In this document: positions 1 through 12,700 of the stretch, piece after piece
How the letters are laid out: the number at the start of each line of letters is the position of its first letter
Position numbering within the stretch: position 1 is the first letter of the stretch
NCBI GenBank assembly: GCA_009602735.1
Contig: WELA01009535.1
Coordinates: 317,447-378,541 of the forward strand
From: Mesotaenium endlicherianum
Taxonomy: Eukaryota; Streptophyta; Zygnematophyceae; Zygnematales; Mesotaeniaceae
DNA length: 61,095 nt
Direction: 5' to 3'
The notes under the pieces: model-generated
Told to the model about the DNA's origin: nothing
Databases searched by the model: none
The model's input: only the letters and a program-made list of their open reading frames with translations
Made by a program: the position numbers and the translations under genes

Positions 1-524
1 GGGGGGGGGAGGGGGAGGGGTATGAGCATCGGGAAGGTAGGAGCAAGTCACAGGGGTCCTATTCCAGGAGTCTGCGCTTGCCAGAGAATGATGAGCAAAT
101 CTGAGCAGGTGGACAGCCGCAAATGGCAGGTTGCGGGAACGTAGGACAATGTCCCACTACAAGCACTGCCCCAGCCCCCCTAGCCCCCCTCCCTTCCCTC
201 CTTTAGCCCTCCCTTCGCCCACGACTCGATCGCAATCCGCTTCAGTTTCTCATGCAGGCTGGTGCCATACACGCGCACTGCCTGTCAGGCACTACCGTCA
301 ACCAGATGCCTCACAATGGATTAGGTCACAGTCGAGGAGAGGAAGACACCATCCATGGGTGCAGTGCAGGGCTGGGGTTTGAGGCCAGCGAAAGGAACGT
401 TGAAGGCAGAAGCAGCAGCAAGAGTAAGAGCAGCCACTGACTTAGCCGGCCTTGATCCTCGTGGGCCCAAAAAATAAAGCACCTGCTCGAGCCGAGAGTA
501 GCAAGTGAGCAAGCGCACACACAC
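1..524. other. G-rich window edge and non-coding DNA, probably intron of the glycosyltransferase gene
   Basis: The first 20 bases are almost pure G. No exon with family resemblance was found on either strand here. The minus-strand glycosyltransferase exon ends at 525 with a good donor, so this stretch is best read as the next intron, with the remaining exons beyond the window edge. Confidence 0.5.
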
Positions 525-1188
525 CTGAGGCAGGAGTTGGTCGAGGAGGTGGGGGAGCCCGGGCACGGGGGTTCCAGACGGCAGCGTCTCCAGGTAGAAG
601 TCGTTGTCGACAACAACGGTGCCGCACATGATCTGCTTGCCCACCATCTTGGGCTCGCTCTGCACCACAGGGCGCCACGTCAGCAGGGGCGGCCAACTCC
701 CCACCCGCAAAGGGGCGTTGTGTGGCAATCTGGACGTAGAGCTTGGCAAGGCCTGCTTGTGTCTGTCTGTGGGGGGCCACCTCACCTCAGGGAACGAAAA
801 AATCAGCAAGGGGCACATTCAGGGGAGGGGCACATTCAAGGGGAGGGGCACGAGGAAAACACAGTCACGTGGCAAAGTATTTCTGAATGGACAAGCCCGC
901 ATACAGCTGGAGTTGAGTGCACCCCGGGAGCAGCAGCAGCAGCAGCAGCAACAGCATCGGAGCTCCCTTGATCCAACAAGCCTCTCCAGGCCCTGACCTT
1001 CAATGAGCCTCCCACGGAGAAGCATGAACATGAGCGTGACTGTGAGCATGAGCAGGGAGCAAGATGAAGCAAGGGCTTGCGGACAGTTGGCGAGGGCCAT
1101 CAGCGCTCGAGCCGGAGCCCGCCTGGACATGCTGGAGAGTAGAAAGAGAGCATGCGGGCACAAGGGGGAGGGGGGGGGGGGGGGGGGN

Positions 1189-1227
<39 letters not shown>

Positions 1228-4200
1228 GCGGACGGACCTGGGTGGTGTTGACAGAGGGCGAGTATTCGCAGCGGCACGACGCCGGCTTGACGCGGCGCGA
1301 GAGGCAGAGGTTGCCGGCGGCGGGCTCGTCGCACGTGGCCAGCTTCCAGGGGGCGTGCAGCGCCGTGCCCATCTGGCTGGTGAAGCTGCCGGCGGTGCGC
1401 GACGCGTAGATGTTGGCAAACGCCTCCCAGTTGCGCTTCTTGTTGATGCTCCAGAAGTTGCCGCCCGTGCCGTCCAGCAGTAGCCCCGGGCCTCCGCCTG
1501 TACCCTTCAGCACCAGCACCAGCATTAGCGAGCGAGCGAGTGTGGGAGGGAAAGAGTGAGTGAGTGAGGGAGGGAGGGGGGGAGAGATGAGAACAAAGGG
1601 GAACAGGGGGGCTCAATCGATTGCTGCCTGCCTGCCAGGCAGGCTGGTTGGCTGGCTGGCTGGCTGGCTGGCCAGGCCGCGCTCTTACCTGGGGCTGGAG
1701 GTGCTCGTAGGAGTGCGCCACGTGGATGCTGGTGATGGCCTCGCTGGCGTCAATGACGGCCCTGTAGTTGGTTTCGATGGCCTCGTGCAGCAGCCAGTTG
1801 TCGTACCTGCGTCGCGCCCCATCACATCCCAGACCTCCAGTTTGCATGAGTGTGTGCGGATCCAGAGGGAGCTTGCACCTTCTGGAGCAGCATGTAGAAG
1901 GCGATGGCAGGACCTCATAGGCAAACAGGTGAAGCGCAGTTGTCACCATCCAGGCATTACAAGTGAGGGAGAGCAGGCAGTCAGACCGCGAGAGGCGTGC
2001 GCACCTGCCGCGGCCAAACACAAAGGGGGGCATGAGCGCGTCCTGGAAGGGCACGGGCCCGTTGTTGAAGGCCCAGAAGTCGACGCCGCCGTAGGTGTGC
2101 AGCGAGCCCTGCGAGCGCACGAACGCGCGCACGTCGTCCTCCGGCACCTCCTCGCCGCGCGCGTCCAGGAAGCTGGCGGAGTCGTTGGCCATGTGGAACG
2201 GGAACGCGCCCACGTCCCAGCGCATGGCCGTCATGATGAAGCTGGGGAACCTGGCAGCCCGGCCGTTGCCGCCGCCGCCAACAGACGCAGGAGGGGGGGC
2301 TTAGGTGGCAGCAGCGGGAGGGGCCCCGCAGGCAAATGTGAAGGAGGAAAGGGATCATGAGGTGGACGCGAGCCTCAGCGGAGCCTGAGCATCTAGTCCG
2401 AGTGAGAGTAGGGATGGAGATGGAGATGGAGGTGGAGATGGAGATGGCGGTGGCATGGTGTTGATGCCAGTGGTGTGATAAGTGAGTGAGTGAGGGAGTG
2501 AGTGGCGTGCAAGCACGCCTGCCAGGATGGCGTCTCTGGTTGGTGAGCGCATGCCATGCAGTGCAGCCAGTCCATCACCGCATGAGGCCACAAAGCAGTC
2601 AGGTATGCCCTTGCACTCGCTCTCAACTCATCCCCACCGGTCCCCTCACTTGCCACGACACCAGAGTGGCAAGCAGCTGCCGCCGAGGGAGGCCAATCCA
2701 GGGACGAGCATCACATGGCGTTGCAGGCAGCACAATGGAGCGAGAGTGAGCGAGCGAGCTAAACAGCGAGCAAGCGAGAAGCTCTCCATGCTTGTGAGTG
2801 AGTGGGTGAATGAGCCACAGCTCCCCCCTAAGACTTCCTCCCCAACCTTCAGAGAAAGGGGGAGCCCCTCCGGCCGCCCAGGTTGCGCACCTGGTGCCGA
2901 CCTTGCCGAGCGCCGCCAGGAAGTCGCCAACGAGGACGATGTCGCCGTTGATGATGAGCGAGAAGGAGGTGTCGGCGGCGCGCGCGCGCGCCAGCATGGA
3001 GTGGAACATGGGCGTGCCCTTGAAGTTGCGGTCGATGCCGCCCTCCACGCGCACGCGCCCGGGCGGGAAGCGCGCCGCGACGGGGCCGAGCTCCGCGGGG
3101 TCCCCAAAGAGCACCACCTGGGGTGGCGGGTCGAGGCGCATCCACGAGCGCAGCGCCTGCATCTGCCGCCCGCCGCCTCCCGGCTCGAAAGGCTTGGGCG
3201 CGCTAAAGATGGTGAAGTTGACGGGCGCCTCGTCGTCCGTCGCCTCGGCTGCGCAGAAGCAGGCCCAGCCCAGCCAGGCCCAGCCAGCCAGCGGGCAGGG
3301 CGCTCAGGCAGGAAGAACAGCAGACAGTTGGACCGTCAGGCGGGCAGGCAGGCGGACGGACGGATTGACGGAAGGAGAGACGGGGGGCAGCTGAGCTGGC
3401 GTTGCGGTCGAGGGGCGACCAGCTGGCACTTCTGGTTTCGTGTCTGGTCCATTCTGTGACGTCAGTCTGAAGCCGCCGGTGCTTCAGTTCTCGGGGCCCT
3501 CCACGTCCATGGATGTCCGCGTCGTCGCATTGCTCTGGTGCTGCGGCCTGCTCTAGGGCTCGCTCTAGCAGAAGCACCCAGTGAGGCATGAGGTGGGGTT
3601 GGCCCTCGAGCCTGTGCTATGCTGTTCAGCTTCCCCTCGCTTCTGAGGAATGATCACGTAGGGGGTGGAACGAGCCGCGATTTTGCGCAACCTTATCACA
3701 GATTCGACAATCTCTGGCAGGTGAAGGATTCCTTACCTGCCAGCTCCCGCAGAGCAATAGTCCGGATAGAGCGCAGGCCACAAACCCAGCGGCCCGATTT
3801 TCTTTTGCTCACAGCTTGTACCCGCATCCTGCCATTTGCACTCCAGCTTCCGCCCTTCCTAAAACCCCCACCCTTGAGCTCTGCTATTGCCCCCAAACCC
3901 CCCTCCCCCCCTTCCGCTCCGGTCCAGAGCTGCGGTTGCACCGTCGTTGTCTCCCACTCCCCGGCAGCAGCAGGCGCGACTGAGAGGCTCATGGCAGCAA
4001 CAACGCGTTTCGTCTGGCCTTTCACACACCAAGAGGCCGTGCCAAGCCCTAAGCCCTCTCGCTGGGCGTGGTGCTTGGGCAATGAAGAAATGCAGAGCAT
4101 GAGCTTGGCGTGGCCTGGCTGGGCTTGCACATGCGGAGTGGCACACACGATGCAAGATGTATCGGAATGCGCCTCTCACTGTCACGCTCCAGTGAGGCCT

Positions 4201-4740
4201 CGTCCGGTGCTACCCTCTGTCTTACGACGTGACGCGCGCCAAGACAGGGGCACATTCCTCAGCACCTGCCTGCCCTGCCTGCCTGCCATGGCAGAAGCAT
4301 CGCCCTCCCTCCCTCCCTCCCTCCCTCCNTCTCTCTCTCTTCTCCTGAAGCAGCTCCGTCTCCCTGGAGTAGTTCTGTCGCTCTCTCTCTCTCTTCATCT
4401 CAGCAACGGAAGGTGCGGCACAGCAGCAGGCTCTCGTCAATGATTTTCTCACTCTCTCCTGGCCCTTTCCTCTTCCCGGGAGGAAGGGAAGCAGAGGCTC
4501 ACCAGGCAGCCTAGGGCACGAGGTGGCACCGCTCCCCATGCGCCTGAGCTCCTTCTGGTAGTCTCTCTCGTCCGAGGAGGTGCACGTCCCGAGCCTGTGT
4601 GCGGCCATCATGTAGAGGGCGGCCATGGCTATGACTATGCCCAGGAAGGGCGCAAGCTTCGGCATGCCGCCTTTGTGCTCCCCAGCTACCCGCAAATTCC
4701 GGGTAGGCTTTGCCAGCCTTAGGTTGTGCATTGCTGCCAT
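525..4740 (-). CDS. Type II membrane (Golgi-type) nucleotide-sugar glycosyltransferase-like protein, N-terminal part; gene continues off the left edge
   Basis: Six minus-strand exons are seen: 4740-4503, 3248-2891, 2250-2005, 1806-1689, 1504-1238 and 659-525. All have GT-AG junctions and compatible phases, giving 454 codons. The ATG at 4740 starts a short basic cytosolic tail and one membrane segment at about residues 29-47, typical of a Golgi type II anchor. A luminal domain follows with INGDIVLVGDF (a GT-A style acidic motif), then FIMTAMRWDV, LHTYGGVDFWAF and PPFVFGRGRYDNWLLHEAI. These blocks resemble plant nucleotide-diphospho-sugar transferase family proteins whose C-terminal half is a GT77-type domain (RAY1-like); that assignment is from memory and is an inference. 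The next exon holds FWSINKKRN and the last seen one TPVPGLPHLLDQLL. The catalytic C-terminal half would lie outside the window. The 1.25-kb first intron carries CT-rich repeats, and intron 1237-660 carries a poly-G/C tract. Confidence 0.7.
1169..1226. repeat. Poly-G tract with one N, inside an intron
   Basis: About 57 nearly pure G residues with an N at 1188, inside the intron between glycosyltransferase exons 1504-1238 and 659-525 (poly-C in the transcript). The N suggests the assembler could not size the homopolymer, so its true length is unknown. Confidence 0.9.
1640..1674. repeat. (GGCT)n tetranucleotide repeat in intron
   Basis: Tandem GGCT/TGGC units lie just 3' (on the minus strand) of the 1806-1689 exon and its GTAAGA donor. 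It is a simple intronic microsatellite. Confidence 0.8.
2411..2457. repeat. GGAGAT-type hexanucleotide repeat in intron
   Basis: Degenerate tandem GGAGAT/GGAGGT units inside the intron between exons 3248-2891 and 2250-2005. Short ORFs reading through it are low-complexity artefacts. Confidence 0.75.
4299..4400. repeat. CT-rich (CCCT)n/(CT)n tract with one N, first intron
   Basis: Tandem CCCT followed by CT repeats, with an N at 4329 marking an unresolved length. It lies in the first intron of the glycosyltransferase gene, near its donor at 4502. Confidence 0.8.
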
Positions 4741-6764
4741 TGCACGTCAAATCTCACGCCCTGCATAGATAGCCCATAATAAGAGCAATTTATACATGTA
4801 GCTCAACTGCAGGGCAGTGACTGAGTGCAAACGGGTCAATTTAGGGCTAGGGCGCTAGGCGGCTTAGGTTAATGAGGTTGCGAGGAAGCTGTACTCGTAT
4901 ATATTTATAGACAGTCATAGTTGCCTTCACGGGCACATATATGCTTAAAAATAGAGCACGCCCGCCACCTTAAATGCACAAGGTATGCGGGACTGACGCA
5001 TGCACGCCACTTGTGGATCCACCTGACGACGTGCCAGTTCATATTAAAACTTAAACATGCGACCAGCACTAACTCTGGAGGCGAAGATTTCCGGCGAGCA
5101 TATACAGTAGATGATACAAAAGCCCATCGACGAGCGTTTATGTGTTCACACCCATATTCATGCAGATAAAAGAGTAGACACATATATGTGAGTACAAGTA
5201 GTACTACAATGTGCTTATTTTAATCGCACACGTATACGTGCACAACAGTGCAGGGAAGGACCATATAAACAATAGAGGGGCCTGAACGTGCTGTGCAACT
5301 GCTACCTACGTTGTGCTCCTGTAGATATTATATGAGTGAAGCACCCATTATACCTCCCCGTACCAATGATGAGCTGGATGCAGCAAGAGTATCAAATATG
5401 AACAGCAAACGATACTGATCCTTCACAGCAGTTTCCGTCAAAGAGTGAAGAGGAACCATGTGCCAAGTCACAGGATTCATCAATTAAGTACCAGCCACCG
5501 CTTACTCAGTCCAGCTTGTGACGGACGTAGCTACTCCGTTGCCATATTGATACTAGCTGCAAATTGACGCAATCAAAGTCCTCAGGCCCCAACACCCTCT
5601 GATATACAGACATGCTTTAAATACATGTTACTGGAATTGGTTGCAGGATATAGTGCCTAACGTGATTTTGAGACTCAAATTCATCGCAGCCCGTAGACAT
5701 TGCGAAGAATGTCACCTAATGTGTGCTGATATGAGCATTCGTGCTCAACGATGCAAATATAAATGAGAAGCAAACATACAAAAGTTGCAAGAGTATAATA
5801 AAATTTGGCACAATGACTACACAGCAAGACTCGTAAAATGCAGCAGTAAAGAGGACTTGACTTCCTTTCCCGTGTATGGTTGGTGCATGGACGCACTTAA
5901 TCACCAAGTTTGTTAATGTCTCTCTAAACACCCACATATGAAGCACTTCAGTGGTCTTTAAAGAAGGATAATGACTACCGTTGACAGAGATTTTGAGTGC
6001 CTCGGTGCTGCAGTCACCTTGGCTGGCGCCCGCGCGTGCAATTGGTTTTTCCTCTCGTCTCTGAGGCTTGAGCGCACGAAAGCAAGGGACCCTGGCTCAG
6101 TGCCGCCCGGCCTAGCCGAGAGCGGGCAGGCCTTACCTCGGACCTGCTCAAACACTGGTTTCCTAGCCAGCCCCGGACCTAAAGACTTCCCACCTTTCAG
6201 TCAGCCCCCGTATGACATGCTAGTGCATTGAAGTGCATGCTAGTCAAATAATGTTGAATGTTGTCATTGCTAATAGGTGCGCCCATGGGTGCGCCAGCTG
6301 GTGACCCACACTGGCCGGTATCGAGATTTGTAAATTTCACATTTGCACCGTAACACGTGCAGAGAAGAAATAAAAAGGCGAGGCGCATAGACGAAACGCT
6401 GGCCGGAGGCAGAGCCAGTGACCAAAGCAGGCTGCAGCAGGCGAGAAAGACAATTCCTGCCTGCTGGGGTGCTGCGCTGCCAGTCTCCCCCTCTGCATCT
6501 TGTACCTGAGCTTTCTACATGCACCTCTGCCTCGAAAGCCGCCGTTCGCTCTATATTTTCGAATTAACATCACCAGCTTCGCTATTCCTCATTGCTCGTT
6601 CTATCCCCTTCTCTATGGTGTGATGCTGAAGCAGGATTATGCCTCCAAATCTCGCCCCTGCAGTCTCTGCTTCGGTTGTCCGTGCCCTGCCGAAACCCGT
6701 TACTGAAGCTAGCGAGGCCCCAAAATCCATATACCAACAAAAATCTGCTGTGCCTGAGAGATCT
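4741..6764. other. AT-rich intergenic spacer between divergent genes
   Basis: The 5' ends of the glycosyltransferase (minus) and UTP4 (plus) face away from each other here. The centre (about 4.8-5.95 kb) is AT-rich with many stops in all frames; the flanks are GC-richer and probably hold 5' UTRs and promoters. No RNA gene, repeat family or convincing ORF was recognised. The short ORFs show no family resemblance. Confidence 0.6.
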
Positions 6765-9700
6765 ATGTTAGAGCTCCATAGGTGTCGCCTTATCGATTGG
6801 TGTCCTTCTTTCGTTGTTGCTCTAGCCCCTAGTATAGATGGCTCCGCGATAGCAGCTGCCAGAGAGAGTGGGGATATTGAGATATGGCGAGTAGCAGCAG
6901 GATCAGTGGGATGGGCATGCGAATTGGTGAGTTCATGCTTCAATTATTGTCATTTGGTGAAACTACAGCTAATAAGTTGTTGCTGTTTTCCTGCCAGCGA
7001 CTTTGAAACCTCTGTCAACTTACACAGCCTGAATCACACCTATTTCTGAGCTCTCTACGTGTAAATGGGTGACATCACACCAGGAGTTTGAAATGGTTCA
7101 TGTTTGTGACCATTTGAATCTACCAATGCATGTGGCCAGAAATGCATCTGATTATGAATTGTATGCATAATCATCAAACTGCAGAATTCTGCTGCTGCAG
7201 CATGTGTGGGTGCCCACCTATGGCTGTGAAAATGGACAGCAATGCCTGTGCGCTGGCCCTGCAGAGTAGCTTCATGGTTGGAGCTGTCCAGAGACTAAAT
7301 TTTTTCAGTTTTCGCTTTGTTGCCAGAGAATACCCGGCCATAAGGATGCTGCTGTCTCTTCCCTGGTGTGGTGCCTGGCAACCCGCGCCAATCCTCGAGG
7401 GCGCCTCTTCTCAGCTGGCCTCAATGGTCACATCACCGAGTGGGATTTGTGCTCGCTGAGCCCCAAGGTAAGATCTTCAGGATCAGCTTCCTTTGGATCT
7501 CCCATTTTTATCCTAGGGTGGTCCACCTGATGACTTAGTGTACTGAAGCAGGCGTACTTCTCTGCCGAATGACTTGGGGGGCCAACTCAGAAGCTGCAGA
7601 ATTCAGAGCCCTCCTTCCCAACTGTCGGCATGGTCATCAGGGGATTCAGGGCCAGGGAATGAGGAAGAATAGTGGTTGCTTCGTGATGTCAGAGGGAAGA
7701 CATAATGGCGCTCTCCCTACCTGTATTGGCCAGCGTGCTGTGTGTTCCTGCCGCATCTTATCAGCAGTGTCACCACACATGTCAGCAGCTTACCAGACTA
7801 CATGAATCCTCCTCTGTGCAGAGGGTCCTAGTTCCAAACCCTCGCAACAGCAAGCATCCTGACAGGGCATTGTTGAATTGGGTTGCACAGGCTGTTGTAG
7901 ATTCATATGGGGGCCCCGTGTGGAGCCTGGCCGTGGAGCCAGGAGTGGCGCCAGCAGGGGCTCAGCCTGGCAGCTTGAGAGCAGCAGAGGATGGCAATGC
8001 TAGCGATTCGGACAGCGCCAGCTCGGGCAGGAGTGATGACAGCAGCGGCAGCGATGACGAGAGTGAAGTGGGAAGGCCGGGGGGAGAAGGGCAGGACATG
8101 CTGCTGACAGAGCAGAGGGTAGCGGTGGCATGCGACGACGGCTGCCTCAGACTGTTTGCTGCCGAGGAGAACGTGGATGGTCTTGTGTACAAGAGGTCGT
8201 TTCCCAGAGTGGCAGGTGAGCTGCCGCTCTCGCCACGCCACCTGGCGTGTGGCTATGAGCCTGCTGGCTCCAGGGCTCCCTAGTGGCCTAAAGGCTGTGT
8301 GTGCTGGCACACAGATGCAAGTAGCTAGAACTAGTGCCTTGGAGCTGCATTGGGTAGCGCTTTTGTGAGGAATGGGAGGGAGAGGGGATGGGGGTAAGGG
8401 TGGGTTCGAGGGGATTAAGATTTTTGTCCATCTGCCCTCTTCTCAATAGCAGAGACCAGTCAGTCTAATACATTTTCTGTTTTAAGAGAGTTTTGATGCT
8501 AAGAGGTGGATGGAGAGGCAGAGAACGGTTGTGAGGTTAGCAGGGTGCCAGCGCCCTTGACAGTGTTACTGGGGTGCACAGTTTGTGGATGCGGTGTGGG
8601 TGTGTGCGAGTCAGTGTTGCGCTCACAGTGCTGGCAGCGGGAATGCTAGAAAGCGCAGCGCAGGAATGAGCATGCCAGGCTTCTCTCATGTTGCGCATGC
8701 CGGGGAATTGACCACTTTCAGTTGAGGCCAAAAGTTACACGAAGCCGGATTGGGACGAGAGGGTTGGCTGGATACAGGATTTGGCCGACCCGCTTTTGGA
8801 CAGGCAGATTGCCCCCTAAGCCTGTAAGCTGTGTGAAGTCATGTGCGATCCAGACAACTGGCACAGCACGTGTGCGGCAGGGCATACGTGTCTGTTGCTT
8901 GCCTGTGTTGGCTGACACAGTTGGCGGGGCTGGCTTCTGGTTTGCCTGCCTGTTTGTCTGGCAGGTCGGGTGCTGACGGTCGCGTGGAACTCCAGAGCCA
9001 CCAAACTGTTCACTGGTGGCACCGATGGGTGCGTGTGTCCTGTCCTCCTGCTCTCTTTTTATCTTGGTGCATGCTGCACCCCCCCTCATCTGCTTCCGGT
9101 TCATTTTTTTTAAAAGACCTGGAGCCCAGCTGTGCCTGCTGTTGCAATTGCGTGCGTGCGTGTGCGTGTGTGTGTGTGTGTGCGCGCGCGCGCGTGTGTG
9201 CTACAATTGGATTTTTTGGTCACCGCAGTCTTCGCACGGCTGTTGGGTGGGCGAAATGCGTCGTGTGGTTGCATCTGCGGTTTGTTGCGGATCCTCTGTC
9301 GTGCGAATCAGCCAAAGCTGCCGTCTGCTCATCAGTCATGCGGGTACTGGTGGGTGTCGTATCGCTAGCTCTGCTGGTTCAACTGCGTTCTGCATAGGAT
9401 ACCAATCTTCGTAGTGGTTCAGGAGACTCCAGAAGCCGGGCTCGGAAAGGTGTGATGCTGCTGCTGCGAAAATGAAGGTGGGAGCCCAGCCAAGCGCAGC
9501 CCAGCCGAGCTGAGCTGAGCTGAGCTGGGCTCAGCCCAAACAGCGCTTTTTCCTTCTGTCAGGCCCCAAGCCACACGTATCATTGCTGCGGGTGTGACCT
9601 GCTTTGCTTGCTTGCATGCATGCATGCGAGCGTGAGACAAGGTAAGCTAGAGATTCTCTGGCTTTTTCGTGTGAGCGTGCTACCTTTACCCTTGGCATTG

Positions 9701-12700
9701 GGCTCTGCATTTGCAGCAGCAGGAGCTGGAGGCAGGCAAATGTGAGGAGGCACCCCTTTGGCTTCCCCAGCAGATGGAAGAGGGTTGAACGGGGAAAGAA
9801 AAAGCACTTGGCAATACACTGCATTGAGTGGCACGCTCGGTGGCACGTGACAAGCACACGCATGCACGCACTGCCTGCGTCCTGGTGGCGCCACCTGTGC
9901 CAAGCCCAACGCCTCTCGGGGGTGGCAGAGCCCTGTTGGTCCCAGAAGGTCTGAGCGTTGTTTCTTGCGGCGTGGGATCCTCGTGCTGCTGCTTGCTGCT
10001 TGCTGCTTGGCTGGATGGGCGTGCAGGTGCATAAGGTGCTGGGACGCGGGCAGCGGCAGGGAGCTGCTGCGCATCACCGCCGGCCTTGGGGGCGCTGGCA
10101 AGACCGCCGAGCTCTGCATCTGGTCACTCATCGTCCTCCGGTATTCCCTCCCTCCCTCCCTCCCTTTCTTCCTGCCTTCCTCATTCCCCCCCTTCTGATG
10201 TAAAGCCTCCTGTCCCTGCCCTGACCTGCTGTCCTGCTGGAGTGGGTCACAGCTTGCCTGCTGGCACAGGCCCGCACACATATAGGCAGGCAGTGAGTGT
10301 GTGGAACTTAATTACATACATGTGGGCACAAGTGGCAATAGTTCCTCCCCTTTGCCCCTCCCCCCCCCTCCCCCTTGTCTCGCCAGGCAGGGTCTTCCCC
10401 TCTTGAAAAGCCCATGGAGATTGATGCTCAGATGGGCCAATAGATGCAGCTTAGGACAGCTCATGTGTGATTGGATGCGTGCACCTCGTTGTGACATCTG
10501 CAGCTCATCAATCGCCCTCCTCCCCCCTCCCCCTGCCCTCTCCCTCTTTGGCGTGGTGTTGCAGGGATGACACGGTGGTGAGCGGCGACAGCAGCGGCAC
10601 CACCCAGTTCTGGGACGGGCGCTACGGCACGTTGCTGCATGCGCAGACGCGCCACCGGGCTGATGTGCTCGCGCTCGCCGCCTCGCCCTCCCACGACGCG
10701 GTCTTTGCGGGCGGTGTCGACGGCCAGGTGCGTCTCCCATCTCTCCTCTCCCCCCCCTCCAAACCTTACCCCATTGCCCTCACTCTGCCACCGCACCCGG
10801 GTTCTTTTTAGATCCTGTGCTTGTGCCAGGTGGCTGTTTTGTGCCAGCTAACGGTCTCTGGAGAGGCATCAAGCCCGGGTGGCTGGCAGGAATGTGGCTG
10901 GGGCTGGGGTTGGGGCTCTTGATGCATGTCAGATGCTCCCTGAGAGCAGCGGTTGCTGGCAAGTGACAGGCGTGTATCATCCTCTGTGGGTGCCTCCGGG
11001 CGAGGAGAGAAAGTGAGAGGGATAGCATAATACCAGTCAGCAGGGTCATGAGCTCCCGCCTGTCTGTGCGGCTCGTCCTGCATTTGCGCATTACAGTGAT
11101 CCGCAGGTCCGCTTACCCTCCCCATGTCTCTGCCTGCGTGTGCGTGTGTGCAGATTGTGCTCTTCCAGCGGTTGACCGAGGGCGGTGCGCCCCCGCCGGC
11201 AACAGATGCCCCCCCAGCCGCACCTGCAGCAGCTGACGACACCAAGGGGCCTGTGGGCTCCTGGGTGTATGTGGGGGGCAGAAGGGCGCACACGCACGAC
11301 ATTCGCGCTCTGGCAGTCGCCATCCTGCCGCAGGCGCCCCCTGGGGAGGACGAGCACACGGTCCCCCACCGGAGCAGCAGGAGGCAGCAGAAGCGGCGGG
11401 GGGGCGGACGCCCCGACCCCGCCAGGTGGCAGGTGCCGGGAGTGGCTATGCTGGTGTCAGGCGGAAACGACACGCAGATGTTCACGTACCCCGCCAACTC
11501 TTTCCTGGCCTTCCACCCGTACAGCATCTGCCCCGCCCCCCAGCCTCCCGCCATGCAGCTGGCAGCCTCCTCCTCCTCCTCCTCTGGCTGCTCCAGCAGC
11601 AGCAGCTCCCCCGCCGGCAGCCATCAGCGCCTGCTGCTCGTCCAGCAGGCGTCAGAGCTCGAGGTGTGGAGCGTTGATGGCATGGATCGAGCGCAGGGGC
11701 AAGGGCACAAGCAGGAGGGGGGCAGTCACGGCTTGCAGAACGGCCACCTTCCCAGTGGAGGGGCGGGGATGGCAAACGGGCTGGGGAGTGCGGGAAAGAG
11801 GAAGGGGGAGGAGCACAAGGGGGAGGCGGCAGCGGTGGGGCTGAGGAAGCAGAAGCGGTCCAAGAGGGTGCCGGAGGGCTATGTGGAGGCCGAGCGGATG
11901 GATGACCGCCACCTGGCAACGTCAGAGGGCGCGCCGGGGCCCTCAGGAGGAGGAGGAGGAAGCAGCATGCAGCCGCTGAGGCTGGTGGCGAAGCTGAAGA
12001 GCAGCGCCGCAGAGGGGGAGCACATCTCGTGCAGCGCGGTGTCGCCAGATGGCAGGTACCTGGCGCACTCCTCGTGGTCCAAGCTGCGCCTCTTTGAGAT
12101 ACGGCAGCAGCCGCCACCGCCGGCCGTGGCGGGGGGCAAGAAGGTGCCGGGGGAGGGGATGAGCATAAAGAGGCGGAAGCTGCCGGGTGGCGTCAGCGCG
12201 GCCCACTGCCTGGCATTCACGGCAGACTCCACACGGCTGCTCGTGGGCGCCCGGCGAGGCGGCATTGCGGTTAGTCTCCTCCCCCCGCGCCTGTCCTCGC
12301 CTCCTCCTACCGCTGCGCCAGGCAACCATTTCTGTTCGTGTTCTGCCAGAATAAGCTGAGAAAGCATACTGTGTTCTCAATGGCGTGCTTGCACAAGACA
12401 CACATTTGTTGTTGGGGAGGGCAAGTCGGCAGTTTGGGCCCAAAGGTCAAGCTTCATTTGGAGAAGCTACGTGGGGTCGGCACATGGCTGCGCAATAAAA
12501 GCCTACGCGCGCATGCGCATTAATGCTGCCTGCGGGTTCAGTATGTCCTACTACTGGCTGCGGTCGGTCGTGTGGCCCGACACAGGCCCTCTCCTCGTAA
12601 CTTGATCTCTGGTCGCGTCACGTGTCAATTCCAGAGAAAGGGTGAGTAACAATGTCGCATACAAGTCGCGGAGCAGGCGGCCGTCAGAGAGCGTGGAATG

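Noticed and set aside
926-955. CAG repeat that could encode poly-Gln
   Set aside because: Lies in an intron of the minus-strand glycosyltransferase gene; no exon support on either strand.
819-2234. 471-codon minus-strand ORF as a single coding unit
   Set aside because: It reads through introns and the poly-C tract; only 2234-2005 is exon. Splice sites at 2005 and 1806 give the family-like sequence instead.
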